Source: Amphritea japonica ATCC BAA-1530
GTDB lineage: Bacteria > Pseudomonadota > Gammaproteobacteria > Pseudomonadales > Balneatricaceae
Length of the DNA: 64,000 bases
Reading direction: 5' to 3'
Assembly (NCBI RefSeq): GCF_016592435.1
Contig: NZ_AP014545.1
Location: 3,418,693-3,482,692 of the forward strand
The notes under the pieces were generated by a model. The model saw nothing but the letters and a program-made list of their open reading frames with translations, made no database searches and had not been told where the DNA came from. Positions 26,899 through 36,422 of this stretch are shown here, one piece after another. The number at the start of each line of letters is the position of its first letter. Position 1 is the stretch's first letter. A program made the translations under genes and the position numbers.

Positions 26899-28570
26899 GA
26901 GTAATACCAACCGTCTTAACAACCGGCGAAACCCTTGGGGCCCAGGTAAGAAGCGCAAAAAGAATAGCCGTTACCAGATAGATCACGCCAAACATCATTA
27001 CGCTGTTCTCGATGTTTGTAGTGGCAATAATAGCCGCAAAAATAACCGGCCCGAGCATCTGGCCTATCCGGCTACTGGAGCGAAAGATCCCCATAGATTT
27101 CCCTTCACCATAACGACCAGTAATCTCCTGTTTCAATACAAACGCACTCTGGGCTGATAGTACCAGGCAGTTCGAAAGCCCTAATAAGAGAACGGACAGC
27201 GTAACCGCAACGACACCCTCAAAAATGCCAAACACGAGAAATGCTCCACCTCCCAGAACACAACCCAGAACAATCGGCCCCCGTTTAGTTTCACTCTGAT
27301 CAGCAAACCGGCCAATAGCCGGGCCCAGCAAAGCTAGAACCACACCAAACAGCATCAACACTTGCCCGATCGAAGCATCATTCAGGCCAGCGCGATTCAG
27401 ATAAACCGGGCTGAAATAGTTCAAAAAACCAACCACGGCAATCGACGCTGGCATACTGCTGAAAAGCGTTGCCGCTAACACCTGACGATCTGATAAAAAG
27501 CTTATAAAAGAGGGCGAATAATGAGCAGCATTATCTGGATTTGACCCCTTCACTGAACCTGCTGTCTTTGCCTGTTCAACTTTCTTAACACCTCCTCCAG
27601 CAGATCGGGACAGCGTCATTAAGCCATAAAAAATAACGCAAAAAACAATCAACGCACCCAGCAGGAATACCGAACCATAACCAAACTGCTCGGCGAGTAC
27701 AGCACCGGTTGCAGCACCACAGATACTGCCTGAATAAAGCCCTGCAAAAAGGTGGGCTAAGCCCCTCGCCTTATTGCTGCTATCGGTATGCTTGATCACA
27801 TAACCCTGAGACGCTAACAAGGTCAAACCATAACCAAATCCGAGCACTCCTCTGGATAGAATAAACTGCACAGCATCAGGTGCCAGCCATGAGTAAAGGC
27901 AGCCTAGCCCTGTTATCACCAGACCAGTATAAAAAGGTGGCTTCCAGCCACTTTTATCCAACCAGACACCACAGCACAGTATCGCCACACCTACACAAAA
28001 AAACTCAACCGAAATCGGCAATCCGATCAACAGGTCAGGGCTGATACTACGCAAACTTTGCGGTAACGCTTCCATGTGCAAAGGAATAAATGCCATCGAC
28101 AGGTCGATACCAAAAAGAAACAGAAAAATAGCCGGCCGCATCTGCTTAAAATGCACAGTTTTTTGCGTCGGCTGAAGACTACCACTCTGCTGATATACCG
28201 CGAGCTCAAGAGAAAACAGAAAGGTAATCAGCAATGCTGTACCCAAATCAAATAGCGGTAAGGTCTCTGGCCCCTGTAAAAAATGCTGTAAACAGAGCAA
28301 AGACATAGAGACACCGCAAAGCGCCATCATCAAATGACTAACACTGATACCTGATAATGACGCTATTCGTCTTTGATTGAACTGAATTATTGCCAATAGA
28401 AGAGCAGGCAACGTGATCGCATATCCGCCCCAGTAGATAATGTCGATTAAAGAAATATTTGTAGCAGCACGCTCATAAGCCGCAAATATAAGAAATGCAG
28501 CAAGACTGGTAATAAAGATAAGCTGTAAGCAACCACTAAAAAAAAGCATAATTGCTGAACGGCCTATCAT
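26891..28570 (-). CDS. MFS transporter, 12+ transmembrane segments
   Basis: This 559-aa major facilitator protein is longer than the usual 400 aa. It has an extra hydrophobic N-terminal region (about four helices, residues 1-130) before the transporter core that begins near FLFGIDLSMAFIPLHMEA. Core motifs include an MFS loop-like SRGVLGFGYGLTLLASQG and a cytoplasmic loop with charged residues between the halves. It overlaps the DapF-like gene by 4 nt (ATGA) and the unknown gene by 8 nt. In metallophore and amino-acid-derivative clusters, a DapF-like enzyme next to an MFS protein usually means export of a product. No substrate can be named from sequence. Confidence 0.88.
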   Translation of the reverse strand: MIGRSAIMLFFSGCLQLIFITSLAAFLIFAAYERAATNISLIDIIYWGGYAITLPALLLAIIQFNQRRIASLSGISVSHLMMALCGVSMSLLCLQHFLQGPETLPLFDLGTALLITFLFSLELAVYQQSGSLQPTQKTVHFKQMRPAIFLFLFGIDLSMAFIPLHMEALPQSLRSISPDLLIGLPISVEFFCVGVAILCCGVWLDKSGWKPPFYTGLVITGLGCLYSWLAPDAVQFILSRGVLGFGYGLTLLASQGYVIKHTDSSNKARGLAHLFAGLYSGSICGAATGAVLAEQFGYGSVFLLGALIVFCVIFYGLMTLSRSAGGGVKKVEQAKTAGSVKGSNPDNAAHYSPSFISFLSDRQVLAATLFSSMPASIAVVGFLNYFSPVYLNRAGLNDASIGQVLMLFGVVLALLGPAIGRFADQSETKRGPIVLGCVLGGGAFLVFGIFEGVVAVTLSVLLLGLSNCLVLSAQSAFVLKQEITGRYGEGKSMGIFRSSSRIGQMLGPVIFAAIIATTNIENSVMMFGVIYLVTAILFALLTWAPRVSPVVKTVGITHE

Positions 28571-29718
28571 GTTACTAACCTGCTGATATCACTTCCCGTA
28601 TCCTCTTTAGAAGAGGATTTCTCTATCACTCGATGATGTGCAGGTAACAAACGATATACACCGTCAAATAACATCACCGGCTGGCTCGCCAATGACCAGC
28701 CCTCATCTGAGCGATTAATCCTTATTCGCGCGTCATCATCGTGCCAGCGACAACGGTGAGGTAAAATATCGATTTCATCCAGTGCCTGATCGCTGAGCTC
28801 ACTGTATACATATGCAACCGCCAGCGCGCCTGTTCCACAGGCTAGAGTTTCCCTGTTTATGCCCCTTTCGAAGCAGCGATTCTCCAGGACTTCAGAGCAC
28901 TGACTCCTCGCCAGATTGACATTAATGCCCGCTGGGAACATCGCTTTATAGCGAGTATTCATATATTGGCCAATATGCTCCACCAGCCAGGTACCAAAAC
29001 TCTCACGACGATCTTGAACCGACCATTGTTCAGAACTACCAAAGATATAATCTGCCAGCTCGGGGATAGAAAAATCACTATCCGGAAAAATCACCAAATG
29101 AGGCTCACCGGTGAACACCAAGTGGGCTTTGATCTGTAGTTCCCGCTTATCGCTGAAAGCTCGCAGATCCCCCGCTCTAAAGCCAATTTTAATGTCGGTA
29201 TAAAGATCTATCGTTTGAGTAAACGGCTCAGAAAAACCTTCGGAGGCCAGCTTAGCAGGTGTCCTGCGCGGATACCCAAGATTAACCCATCCCCCCAGAC
29301 TGTCATCACCTGCACCAATCTGAATAACTTTAGGCTCAGGCAACGGGATCTCAGTCATAATTGATGCAGAAGTAACCCCATGTTTATGTAACAGGTAGCT
29401 GGCAACACACATCAGCCCATTACCGCAACACAGTGCTTCTTCACCGTCAGGTTCAAACATTCTAAACAGGTATTCTGCTTGCCCGGCCTCAGGAGGCCAT
29501 CGCCAGTAGGGACGCATATCTGCAATAGATTTCAGCACCTCTTTATTACAGCGCTGGATCACCAATAAATTATCGCAACCTACACCAAAGCTGGTGTTAG
29601 TCGCTTGAAAAGCAAATCGTGACATTTCTGATTCAGTGAGCGATATTTGCTCCGTTTCATCAACAATTACAAAGTTATTGCCACAGGATGTGTACTTCAC
29701 AAACGGAACTAATTTCAT
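28567..29718 (-). CDS. DapF-family amino-acid epimerase/racemase
   Basis: This 383-aa protein belongs to the cofactor-independent diaminopimelate epimerase family. Both catalytic cysteine motifs are visible: ALCCGNGLMC near residue 98 and ETLACGTGALAVAY near residue 293. The usual Arg of GNGxRC is Met. It is about 110 aa longer than DapF (about 275), with insertions between the two halves and a C-terminal extension. The family includes CntK, the histidine racemase of staphylopine synthesis, and other amino-acid racemases. Because it is fused into an operon with an MFS exporter, a secondary role such as D-amino-acid or metallophore synthesis is more likely than cell-wall DAP synthesis. That function is inference. 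No clear ribosome site precedes the ATG (GGAAACCTACT). Confidence 0.82.
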   Translation of the reverse strand: MKLVPFVKYTSCGNNFVIVDETEQISLTESEMSRFAFQATNTSFGVGCDNLLVIQRCNKEVLKSIADMRPYWRWPPEAGQAEYLFRMFEPDGEEALCCGNGLMCVASYLLHKHGVTSASIMTEIPLPEPKVIQIGAGDDSLGGWVNLGYPRRTPAKLASEGFSEPFTQTIDLYTDIKIGFRAGDLRAFSDKRELQIKAHLVFTGEPHLVIFPDSDFSIPELADYIFGSSEQWSVQDRRESFGTWLVEHIGQYMNTRYKAMFPAGINVNLARSQCSEVLENRCFERGINRETLACGTGALAVAYVYSELSDQALDEIDILPHRCRWHDDDARIRINRSDEGWSLASQPVMLFDGVYRLLPAHHRVIEKSSSKEDTGSDISRLVT

Positions 29719-30095
29719 AGTAGGTTTCCGACGGTGTTCGCGGGAATCTCAGAAACTTAAACGCACAACTCTTTATATATCTGCCACCCTCATCACCATT
29801 TATAAACAACCAATTTTGTTTTCAAACAGCTAAATTGAGGATAAATACAACACATACGAGACAACATTCAAGAACAGAAAACTCGCCAAACAAACAAACG
29901 TTTAATTTATTTATTGATCTGCAATCTATCATCAGACTGGCCGATGTATCAACGAAGGAATACCCAAAATGAGGTTGAGAAACAAATATTAGAGCTGATT
30001 TATCAAGCAATTAGAGCTTAAAACCTTATATGGAAGACGTGAAAAAGGAGACAGGCTGAGCATTGGAACATATCATCAACTCAGTAAAACTTGCG
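29719..30095 (-). other. Intergenic region, no feature identified
   Basis: This is 377 nt, AT-rich, between the DapF-like gene and the permease end. The part nearest 29718 presumably carries the promoter of the left-running operon. I found no convincing -35/-10, Fur box, terminator or RNA gene, and the short minus-strand ORF here has no ribosome site. Confidence 0.6.
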
Positions 30096-31592
30096 CTATA
30101 TATATCGCTGAATACGCCGGGAAAAAATATCAACCACAATATTCAAAAGCGCTGCGGTCAGAATTAAAAGTAACGCTACATCAAAACGAATTTCCTGTAT
30201 CGCACTGTCTACAAAGAAACCAAGCGTATGAATACCCAAAATACCCAGAATTGCCGTTTCCCGCATAATTACTTCCCAGCGATACAGCATAAAAGATAGA
30301 AAAGAGGGATATATACGCGGTAAAAGCTCATAAAAATAACGATCTAAGCGTCGCTCTGGAAGATCAGAGCGCAACGCTAACTCATTACTATGCCGCCCTG
30401 ATAAATAGCCAATCAAAGCACCATTATGAATAGCCAAAGCGATCACTGCTGGTAGCATTGAAGGGCCTAGCAGTTGCAATAAAATATATGCCAGCAGGTA
30501 TTCAGGAGTCGAACGGGCAATTACTAACAATAGATGACCTGGCATCCGACCAGGCAGGCGATAGCAGTGACGACTGATCAACGGAAACATAACCAGCGCA
30601 AAGAAACCGGTTACTACCAACGCAATCTGCGACAGAACCAAAGTATTCCAGATCCCGGGCAACGCCTGATCCAGCATAATATTTGAAACCCATTGGAACA
30701 CTTCAGACCCGTTAACCCACGACCAGGTAACTTCACTATTTCGAAGCGGTGCTGGAACAATGTCCTCTGTGACAAAGCGCCATGCGTTCCCCCAGATAAT
30801 CGGCATCCCTTCCCCCAGAAAAAAAGGAGATCCCAGGAGCAGCGCTGGCAGACTCCAGCGTCTAAGCCAGAATTTTTTAGTCGCTATTAGCAGATAGAAA
30901 AGCATTAACAGCGCGGCTGCTTCTGAGTAATAGCCCTGTGAAAATGACGATTCGAGATAGTAACCTAAGGTGGGCAGCCCAACAAAACCAAGAATAGCAC
31001 TACTGCGAATACCGCACTCTAAACGATACGAGGTGTAACTAACCAAATGAGGCCAGGCAAGCGGCAAACGAGTATATAAAAGAGTACTAAGGTAACCCGA
31101 ACCGCAAGGTAAGGCCTGTGCCGGTTGAGTTGAAACCTGCGCCAGCATCTCAGCATACATGCGTGCGAAAATACCACTATAAGGAATGGCAATGGCCAAT
31201 AATCCCGTCAAGGGGTGAAGACCAAAGAACTGTAAAAAAATCAATGCCCAGAACAGTTCATGCACAGAACGCACTAACGCACAAAAACCGCGTACAAGTG
31301 CATTATGAAACAACAACGCCAGAAAAAACCCGCCAATTACCGCCAGAGCAACTCCGGCAACGGCAAACGCCAGCGTAGACAACAAAGCCTCGATCACTTC
31401 CCCTGGTAGCGTCAGGCTAGGATGAAAAAAGCCTTCTGCCAAACGCCGCATCTCGGTCCAGGGATCAAGACTGGATATTTCCAGGTCTGCAAAAAACAAG
31501 CAGCCGAGAGCCACCAGCATAAAACCCAGGCTAATTTTTACACCACCGGACCTGCGATATCGAGAGGAAAACACCGTCTTAATAAAACTCAT
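30096..31592 (-). CDS. Double-length PhnE-type ABC permease
   Basis: This 498-aa inner-membrane protein has two consecutive permease domains of the phosphonate/oxyanion type. The first half carries an EAA-like loop in YTSYRLECGIRSSAILGFVG. The second carries YRWEVIMRETAILGILGIHT, which are paralogous positions, and both halves continue with LGYY/LGFF motifs. It thus looks like two PhnE subunits in one chain, giving a complete pore with one gene. It overlaps the ATPase gene by 14 nt without a clear ribosome site, so translation is coupled. It is last in the PhnD-PhnC-PhnE left-running operon. Transported ion: phosphonate, phosphite or selenate-like oxyanion; sequence alone does not decide. Confidence 0.88.
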   Translation of the reverse strand: MSFIKTVFSSRYRRSGGVKISLGFMLVALGCLFFADLEISSLDPWTEMRRLAEGFFHPSLTLPGEVIEALLSTLAFAVAGVALAVIGGFFLALLFHNALVRGFCALVRSVHELFWALIFLQFFGLHPLTGLLAIAIPYSGIFARMYAEMLAQVSTQPAQALPCGSGYLSTLLYTRLPLAWPHLVSYTSYRLECGIRSSAILGFVGLPTLGYYLESSFSQGYYSEAAALLMLFYLLIATKKFWLRRWSLPALLLGSPFFLGEGMPIIWGNAWRFVTEDIVPAPLRNSEVTWSWVNGSEVFQWVSNIMLDQALPGIWNTLVLSQIALVVTGFFALVMFPLISRHCYRLPGRMPGHLLLVIARSTPEYLLAYILLQLLGPSMLPAVIALAIHNGALIGYLSGRHSNELALRSDLPERRLDRYFYELLPRIYPSFLSFMLYRWEVIMRETAILGILGIHTLGFFVDSAIQEIRFDVALLLILTAALLNIVVDIFSRRIQRYI

Positions 31593-32229
31593 TCAAAGCA
31601 GCAACAGTAAGACGCTCCGTTGGTTCGTCCAAAACCAGCTCTCCATTCTGAATCGCAACAATTCGCTGACCATACCGCAACGCTCTATCTACATCATGCA
31701 GGCTGATTACCGCCGTGGAAAAATATTGCCCCAGCAACGCCATCACCCTATCGGCTTCCGGACCATCCAACGCTGAAACCGGCTCATCAGCCAACAGGAC
31801 AGGAGCAGCCTGATATAACGCCCGGGCGACAGCTACTCGCTGCTGCTGTCCTCCTGACAGCTCCGCCACGGAAGAAAAGCACTTCTCCGCCAAACCTAAT
31901 TGCTCAAGCAACGGAGACACTTCTGCAACCCTCCCCCTCGCAGGGGAGATCAAATTCAGCATATTCTGCAAGGCGCTATACCGCTGCAATCGTCCCATAT
32001 AGACATTATGATAAACACTCAGGGTTTCAACCAAACCAAGGTCCTGAGGTATTAACGCACAACCGCTTCGATTTTCGGTATAAAGGCGATTGAGTAGGGT
32101 TGATTTACCGCAACCGCTTTTACCCAACAGAATAAGATGCTCGCCTGCTCGAACATCCAGATTAACGGGCCCCAGGACTCTGTGATTACCATATGAAAGA
32201 TACGCCTCATGCAGAGCCAGAGCCGACAT
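31579..32229 (-). CDS. PhnC-type ABC ATPase
   Basis: This 216-aa ATP-binding subunit of the importer has Walker A GKSGCGKST (about 36-44), signature LSGGQQQR, Walker B VLLADEP and a switch histidine in VISLHDVD, all intact. It is shorter than typical PhnC (about 250-270 aa), mostly through loss of part of the helical region. Start and stop are coupled with neighbours: TGATG with the binding-protein gene and a 14-nt overlap with the permease. It energises import through the double PhnE-type permease. Confidence 0.9.
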   Translation of the reverse strand: MSALALHEAYLSYGNHRVLGPVNLDVRAGEHLILLGKSGCGKSTLLNRLYTENRSGCALIPQDLGLVETLSVYHNVYMGRLQRYSALQNMLNLISPARGRVAEVSPLLEQLGLAEKCFSSVAELSGGQQQRVAVARALYQAAPVLLADEPVSALDGPEADRVMALLGQYFSTAVISLHDVDRALRYGQRIVAIQNGELVLDEPTERLTVAALNEFY

Positions 32230-33086
32230 CAGTCCAGAAGACCTATCTGTTTAGCCACTTTACGTACTGGTTCAAAATCAGCATTAGACGCCGGAATAAA
32301 ACCCTGCCGAGGGAAGCTACTCAACAGTTCCGGATCATTCATCTTCAATAACGCCTGTTCAACACGAGCGGTAAAACCTTCCCCGTATGCGGCATCAAGA
32401 TCGCCTCTCAGGGTCCACTGATAATCCGGATAGGTTGGCGTTTCCCAAATCACTTTAACCTTAGATGTATCAACCTTACCCGCCTCTACTGCCGCATCCC
32501 ACACTTTATAGTTCAGAGCGCCCAGCTGATAAGCGCCAGACTCTACCAGTGCGATGGTCCGCGAGTGATTACCACTAAAACCAACCCGACTAAACACTTT
32601 CTCCGGGCTTTGGCCAAACTGTTCACGCAGATGATACTCAGGCATCAGGCGACCGGAAGTTGATCCTTTCGAGCCAAATGTAAACGTTAGCCCACGGATA
32701 GATACAGGCAGACTCTCTGCTGAGTCAAGCCCTGTGCTTTGATGCGCAATAAAATAAGATTTAAAGTCAGGATCTTCAACGCCCTGTGCGACCGCCCGTG
32801 AGCCAGGTACCAGCTCACGCGCCTTAACCCCGGAAAGACCGCCAAACCAAGCTAACTGCACCTGATTATTTCTAAAAGCAGTAATTGTCGCAGCATATGA
32901 TTTAACCGGAACAAAACGAACATCTGTCTGCAGCTCCTGTTGCAAATAGTCAGCAACCTTCTGAAAACGTTGTTTAAGCCGGGTTTCATCCTGATCAGGA
33001 ATAGCGGTAAATACAAAAGTAGGCGCTGCAGAGACTGAACCTGTCAAAAGCATCAAAGCTATTACTCGAAGCATCATTTTGAACAT
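32229..33086 (-). CDS. PhnD-family periplasmic oxyanion-binding protein
   Basis: This is a 285-aa substrate-binding protein with a signal peptide (MFKMMLRVIALMLLTGSVSA). The mature start FTAIPDQDETRLKQRFQKVA and the segment FRNNQVQLAWFGGLSGVKAR match the PhnD superfamily. The FTAIPDQ-ETRL signature is like the branch usually annotated as putative selenate-binding proteins (TIGR04553-like), so the substrate could be selenate, phosphite or a phosphonate. It is the first gene of a three-gene importer. Upstream, 33087-33360 is a 274-nt divergent region to the NMT1-GGDEF gene, where I see no clear regulator site. Confidence 0.88.
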   Translation of the reverse strand: MFKMMLRVIALMLLTGSVSAAPTFVFTAIPDQDETRLKQRFQKVADYLQQELQTDVRFVPVKSYAATITAFRNNQVQLAWFGGLSGVKARELVPGSRAVAQGVEDPDFKSYFIAHQSTGLDSAESLPVSIRGLTFTFGSKGSTSGRLMPEYHLREQFGQSPEKVFSRVGFSGNHSRTIALVESGAYQLGALNYKVWDAAVEAGKVDTSKVKVIWETPTYPDYQWTLRGDLDAAYGEGFTARVEQALLKMNDPELLSSFPRQGFIPASNADFEPVRKVAKQIGLLD

Positions 33087-33360
33087 TTATTTCTTACCAT
33101 AAGATTAAGTAAAATTTAGCGCGCTATTTTCGCACAACCACCACCTACAGTGCAGCCTGTTTCTGCTTAACTGCATCTACAACCACCCATAAGTACTAAC
33201 AATTGTTTGAAAACATTACTCGTTTTGGGACGCAGCTCCTGCAGATATGGTTTATATTGCATTAACGGCTTATATGCCCTCCTGATGTTTCAACGCGGTT
33301 TCAGGAAGTTAAAAATTTAGCCTTTCACTTTTTTATCCATCGCATTCTGGATACTGATTT

Positions 33361-35694
33361 ATGCTAAGCCGCAGAATAAAACTCTTCCTATTCATACTCA
33401 GCATAACGCTGGCAACGATCAGCCAAAGCGCAGAAAAACCTACGTCTGTTAGCCTGCAATTAATCTGGAAACATCAATTTCAATTTGCTGGCTACTATAT
33501 GGCAAAGCACAAGGGCTTCTATCGCGAGGCAGGCATTGAGCTTTCAATTCACGAATTTAATAGTAATGAAGACCCTGTCGAATTAGTCCTGAACGGCAGC
33601 CGGGACTTCGCTGTAGGACGCTCAACAATCCTATCCCAGCGAATAAAAGGAGCAGGCATCGTTGCCCTCTTGGCAACCTATCAAAATTCTCCGTTAATGC
33701 TATTAACCACCGCAGAGTCAGGAATAAGCCAACCTTCAGATCTATTAAACAAACGCATTATGATGACCCCCGATGCAGAAAAACAAGTCGAATTGCTTGC
33801 TATGTTGCGTCAATCCGGCGTCCACAGCGGTAGCTTTACACGACAAGAACATAGTTTTGATATTGACGCCCTTATCGAGGGAAAAACTGATGCGATGGCC
33901 TCTTACATCTCGAACGAACCTTTTCAAATGGACCAGTTAGGCGAGCAATACAATATCCTCCATCCAAAAGAGTTCGGCTTTAGCATGTACTCTGACTTGT
34001 TATTTACCTCTGAAAGCCTGTTAGAAAATGAGCCTGCGTTGGTTGAGGCTTTTCGGCAGGCGACAATAGAGGGCTGGCTCTATGCCTTTGAAAACATAGA
34101 AGAAACCGCTGATCTTATTATTTCAGAATACAACAGTCAAAACCGTTCTAAATCGGCATTAATATTTGAAGGTAATCAACTCGCCAAGCTCGCGTTCGAC
34201 AATGACGGAAATTTCGGGTCACTGGATCATGAAAAGTTAAAAGTCATGTCTCAACTGTATCTGCTATTTAATTTTATTTCTCCCGGTTACAACATTGAAG
34301 ATTTTATCTATCAGCCTAAAGTAAAAAGTCAGCTATCACTCACAATTAAAGAACACTTATTCCTCGCCACCCAACCAACCCTCAGACTATGTGGCGATCC
34401 ATCGAGAGCACCTTACAGCCATTTAACTAATGGTAAATATGAAGGAGTAGGTCCTGATTACTTAGAGTTGATAGGTCAACGTACCGGACTTAAGTTTAAA
34501 ACTATTACTCACTCAACCTGGAATAAGGCTGTTGATGCCATAAAAAAGGGGGATTGCGACATAATCAGTGGCGCGATGCAAACGCCGGATAGAGCCCATT
34601 ACATGGACTTTTCAGACATTTATCTCAGCCTACCAGCAGTATTAGCTGTGAATTCAACAACAGCAGAAGACGTATCGCTGGCCGATCTGATTCAAGCACC
34701 CATCGCTATCGTTGCAGGCTCATCTTTCATCGAAATTCTAACCAGCCGCTATCCCAGTATCTCTATCATCGAAGTAAGTTCAGTCACCGAGGGCTTAACC
34801 TTACTCAAAGACTCTCAGGTAGTCGCACTACTGGACGCCCCAAACAGCATTAGTTCAGCTATTAGCAAAGCAAATCTTTCCGGAATTAAGGTAATTGATC
34901 AGGTTAGAGACAACTGGGATATCAGCGTCGCGATAAGCCATCGTTTTCATGACACACCACTATTGAGCATTATCAATAAAGCGATCGTTTCTTTCAGTCC
35001 GGAAGAGAGAAATGCAATCAATGACCGCTGGATTAAAATAACCTTTGTGCATAAAACTGATTACACCCTGATTTGGCAAATTTTCTTAGGCATAAGCCTG
35101 ATCTTTCTTTTTTTAGCCTACAGGTATCGAGTCATACATCTACACAACAGACAGTTAAAAGAGATGGCCAGACAAGATCAACTGACTGGTTTAAATAACC
35201 GGCGTGTATTAATCGAAGCACTCAATGAACACAGCACTATCGCTGCCCGATATAACAGACCCGTCTCCGTTATCTTTTTCGACTTAGATGACTTCAAATT
35301 AATCAACGATCACTTCGGCCATTTTGAAGGAGATATCGTACTTAAAGCTATCGCTAATCTGCTTCAATCCCATTGCCGGTTAGCGGATGTGTATGGTCGT
35401 TGGGGGGGTGAGGAGTTTTTAATCATTCTGCCCGAGTCGAATCTATCTCAGGCAACCCAAAGCGCCGAGAAAATACGCCTAGCACTTCAGAAGTATGACT
35501 TTGACTCATCAATAGCTAAAACGGTCACTGGAAGCTTTGGTGTTGCCCAACTAAGCCCCAATGAATCAATCAACAGTATCATTCAACGGGTTGACCAAGC
35601 CCTCTACCGCGCAAAGTCTGCTGGGAAGAACTGTGTACGCAAAGACGTTTACAGGAAGAATCTTGCAGTAAAGGAAGCCACTGTAGACTCTTAA
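33361..35694 (+). CDS. NMT1-SBP3-GGDEF membrane diguanylate cyclase
   Basis: This 777-aa sensor has a signal peptide and two consecutive periplasmic binding domains. The first is an NMT1/THI5-like domain (about 28-310; LQLIWKHQFQFAGYYMAKHK). The second is an SBP_bac_3-like domain (about 335-565; LRLCGDPSRAPYSHLTNGKY). A single transmembrane helix (about 569-588) and a C-terminal GGDEF domain (about 600-760) follow. The active site reads WGGEEFLII, an intact GGEEF variant. It should couple binding of small solutes (thiamine-precursor-like and amino-acid-like folds) to c-di-GMP synthesis. It is divergent from the PhnDCE operon. No kinase is adjacent, so it acts alone. An unassigned ligand pair makes it unusual. 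Confidence 0.92.
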   Translation: MLSRRIKLFLFILSITLATISQSAEKPTSVSLQLIWKHQFQFAGYYMAKHKGFYREAGIELSIHEFNSNEDPVELVLNGSRDFAVGRSTILSQRIKGAGIVALLATYQNSPLMLLTTAESGISQPSDLLNKRIMMTPDAEKQVELLAMLRQSGVHSGSFTRQEHSFDIDALIEGKTDAMASYISNEPFQMDQLGEQYNILHPKEFGFSMYSDLLFTSESLLENEPALVEAFRQATIEGWLYAFENIEETADLIISEYNSQNRSKSALIFEGNQLAKLAFDNDGNFGSLDHEKLKVMSQLYLLFNFISPGYNIEDFIYQPKVKSQLSLTIKEHLFLATQPTLRLCGDPSRAPYSHLTNGKYEGVGPDYLELIGQRTGLKFKTITHSTWNKAVDAIKKGDCDIISGAMQTPDRAHYMDFSDIYLSLPAVLAVNSTTAEDVSLADLIQAPIAIVAGSSFIEILTSRYPSISIIEVSSVTEGLTLLKDSQVVALLDAPNSISSAISKANLSGIKVIDQVRDNWDISVAISHRFHDTPLLSIINKAIVSFSPEERNAINDRWIKITFVHKTDYTLIWQIFLGISLIFLFLAYRYRVIHLHNRQLKEMARQDQLTGLNNRRVLIEALNEHSTIAARYNRPVSVIFFDLDDFKLINDHFGHFEGDIVLKAIANLLQSHCRLADVYGRWGGEEFLIILPESNLSQATQSAEKIRLALQKYDFDSSIAKTVTGSFGVAQLSPNESINSIIQRVDQALYRAKSAGKNCVRKDVYRKNLAVKEATVDS

Positions 35695-35765
35695 TTCTCC
35701 AGCACAGATAGCCCTGTCTGCGATCAGGGAGTACAATATTTGTTTCCCCGCAAACAGATCCGATC

Positions 35766-36380
35766 ATGTCCTTTGAAAGCGCGCTAACTTTTTTTATCGC
35801 TATTTTTATTTTCGGTATAACACCGGGTCCAGGTGTATTTGCAATTCTTGCCAAATCGATGATCGAAGGCCCTCAGCGTTGTATCATGCTAGCTCTGGGC
35901 ATGACCATCAGTGATATTATTTACCTGACCCTTGCCTGTCTGGGACTGGCTGCCATTGCAGAGCACTGGGGAGGACTCTTTACGCTTATTCGCTGGCTGG
36001 GTGCAGCCTATCTAATCTGGCTGGGTTTTAAGCTTTTTACCAGTCGGCCTGAGCTACCTACCTCAAAGTCTATTGTAAATAAACGTTCATCTTTAGAGTT
36101 TATTCAGGGGTTTCTGATCTCTGCATCAAACCCAAAAGTGATCCTCTTTTATATAGCCTTTTTGCCCACCTTTATGGATCTTACTGCGCTGAATAGCCAG
36201 GATATTGCACTGGCAGGCTTACTAACCCTGATCGCATTGATGCTTGGATTGATGCTAATTGCTATCTGCGCACACTGGGCAAGTGCCAGATTCAACTCTC
36301 ACCGAGCGGTAAAACGACTAAATCAGAGTGCCGGCGGGATTATGATAGGGGCTGGGGTTTACCTCGCCGTTCGAAACTAA
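35766..36380 (+). CDS. LysE/RhtB-family exporter
   Basis: This 204-aa inner-membrane amino-acid exporter has six predicted helices. The N-terminal FGITPGPGVFAILAKSMIEG contains the TPGP motif of the LysE family, and the later GAAYLIWLGFKLF and GFLISASNPKVILFYIAFLP segments are the usual blocks. It likely exports amino acids or derivatives; the specific substrate cannot be predicted. It lies 71 nt after the GGDEF gene and 42 nt before rlmG, with no strong ribosome site. Confidence 0.92.
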   Translation: MSFESALTFFIAIFIFGITPGPGVFAILAKSMIEGPQRCIMLALGMTISDIIYLTLACLGLAAIAEHWGGLFTLIRWLGAAYLIWLGFKLFTSRPELPTSKSIVNKRSSLEFIQGFLISASNPKVILFYIAFLPTFMDLTALNSQDIALAGLLTLIALMLGLMLIAICAHWASARFNSHRAVKRLNQSAGGIMIGAGVYLAVRN

Positions 36381-36422
36381 CGCTTCTTACTCCGCTCTCA
36401 ACCTTTTAGCCACAGGATAACA

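Noticed and set aside
25324-29718. Staphylopine/pseudopaline-type metallophore cluster
   Set aside because: Only the DapF-like and MFS parts fit; no nicotianamine-synthase-like or opine-dehydrogenase gene was found, so the known pathway cannot be claimed.
29822-30010. 62-codon frame on the minus strand in the AT-rich intergenic region
   Set aside because: No ribosome site, no domain and no hydrophobic or charged pattern that would support coding.
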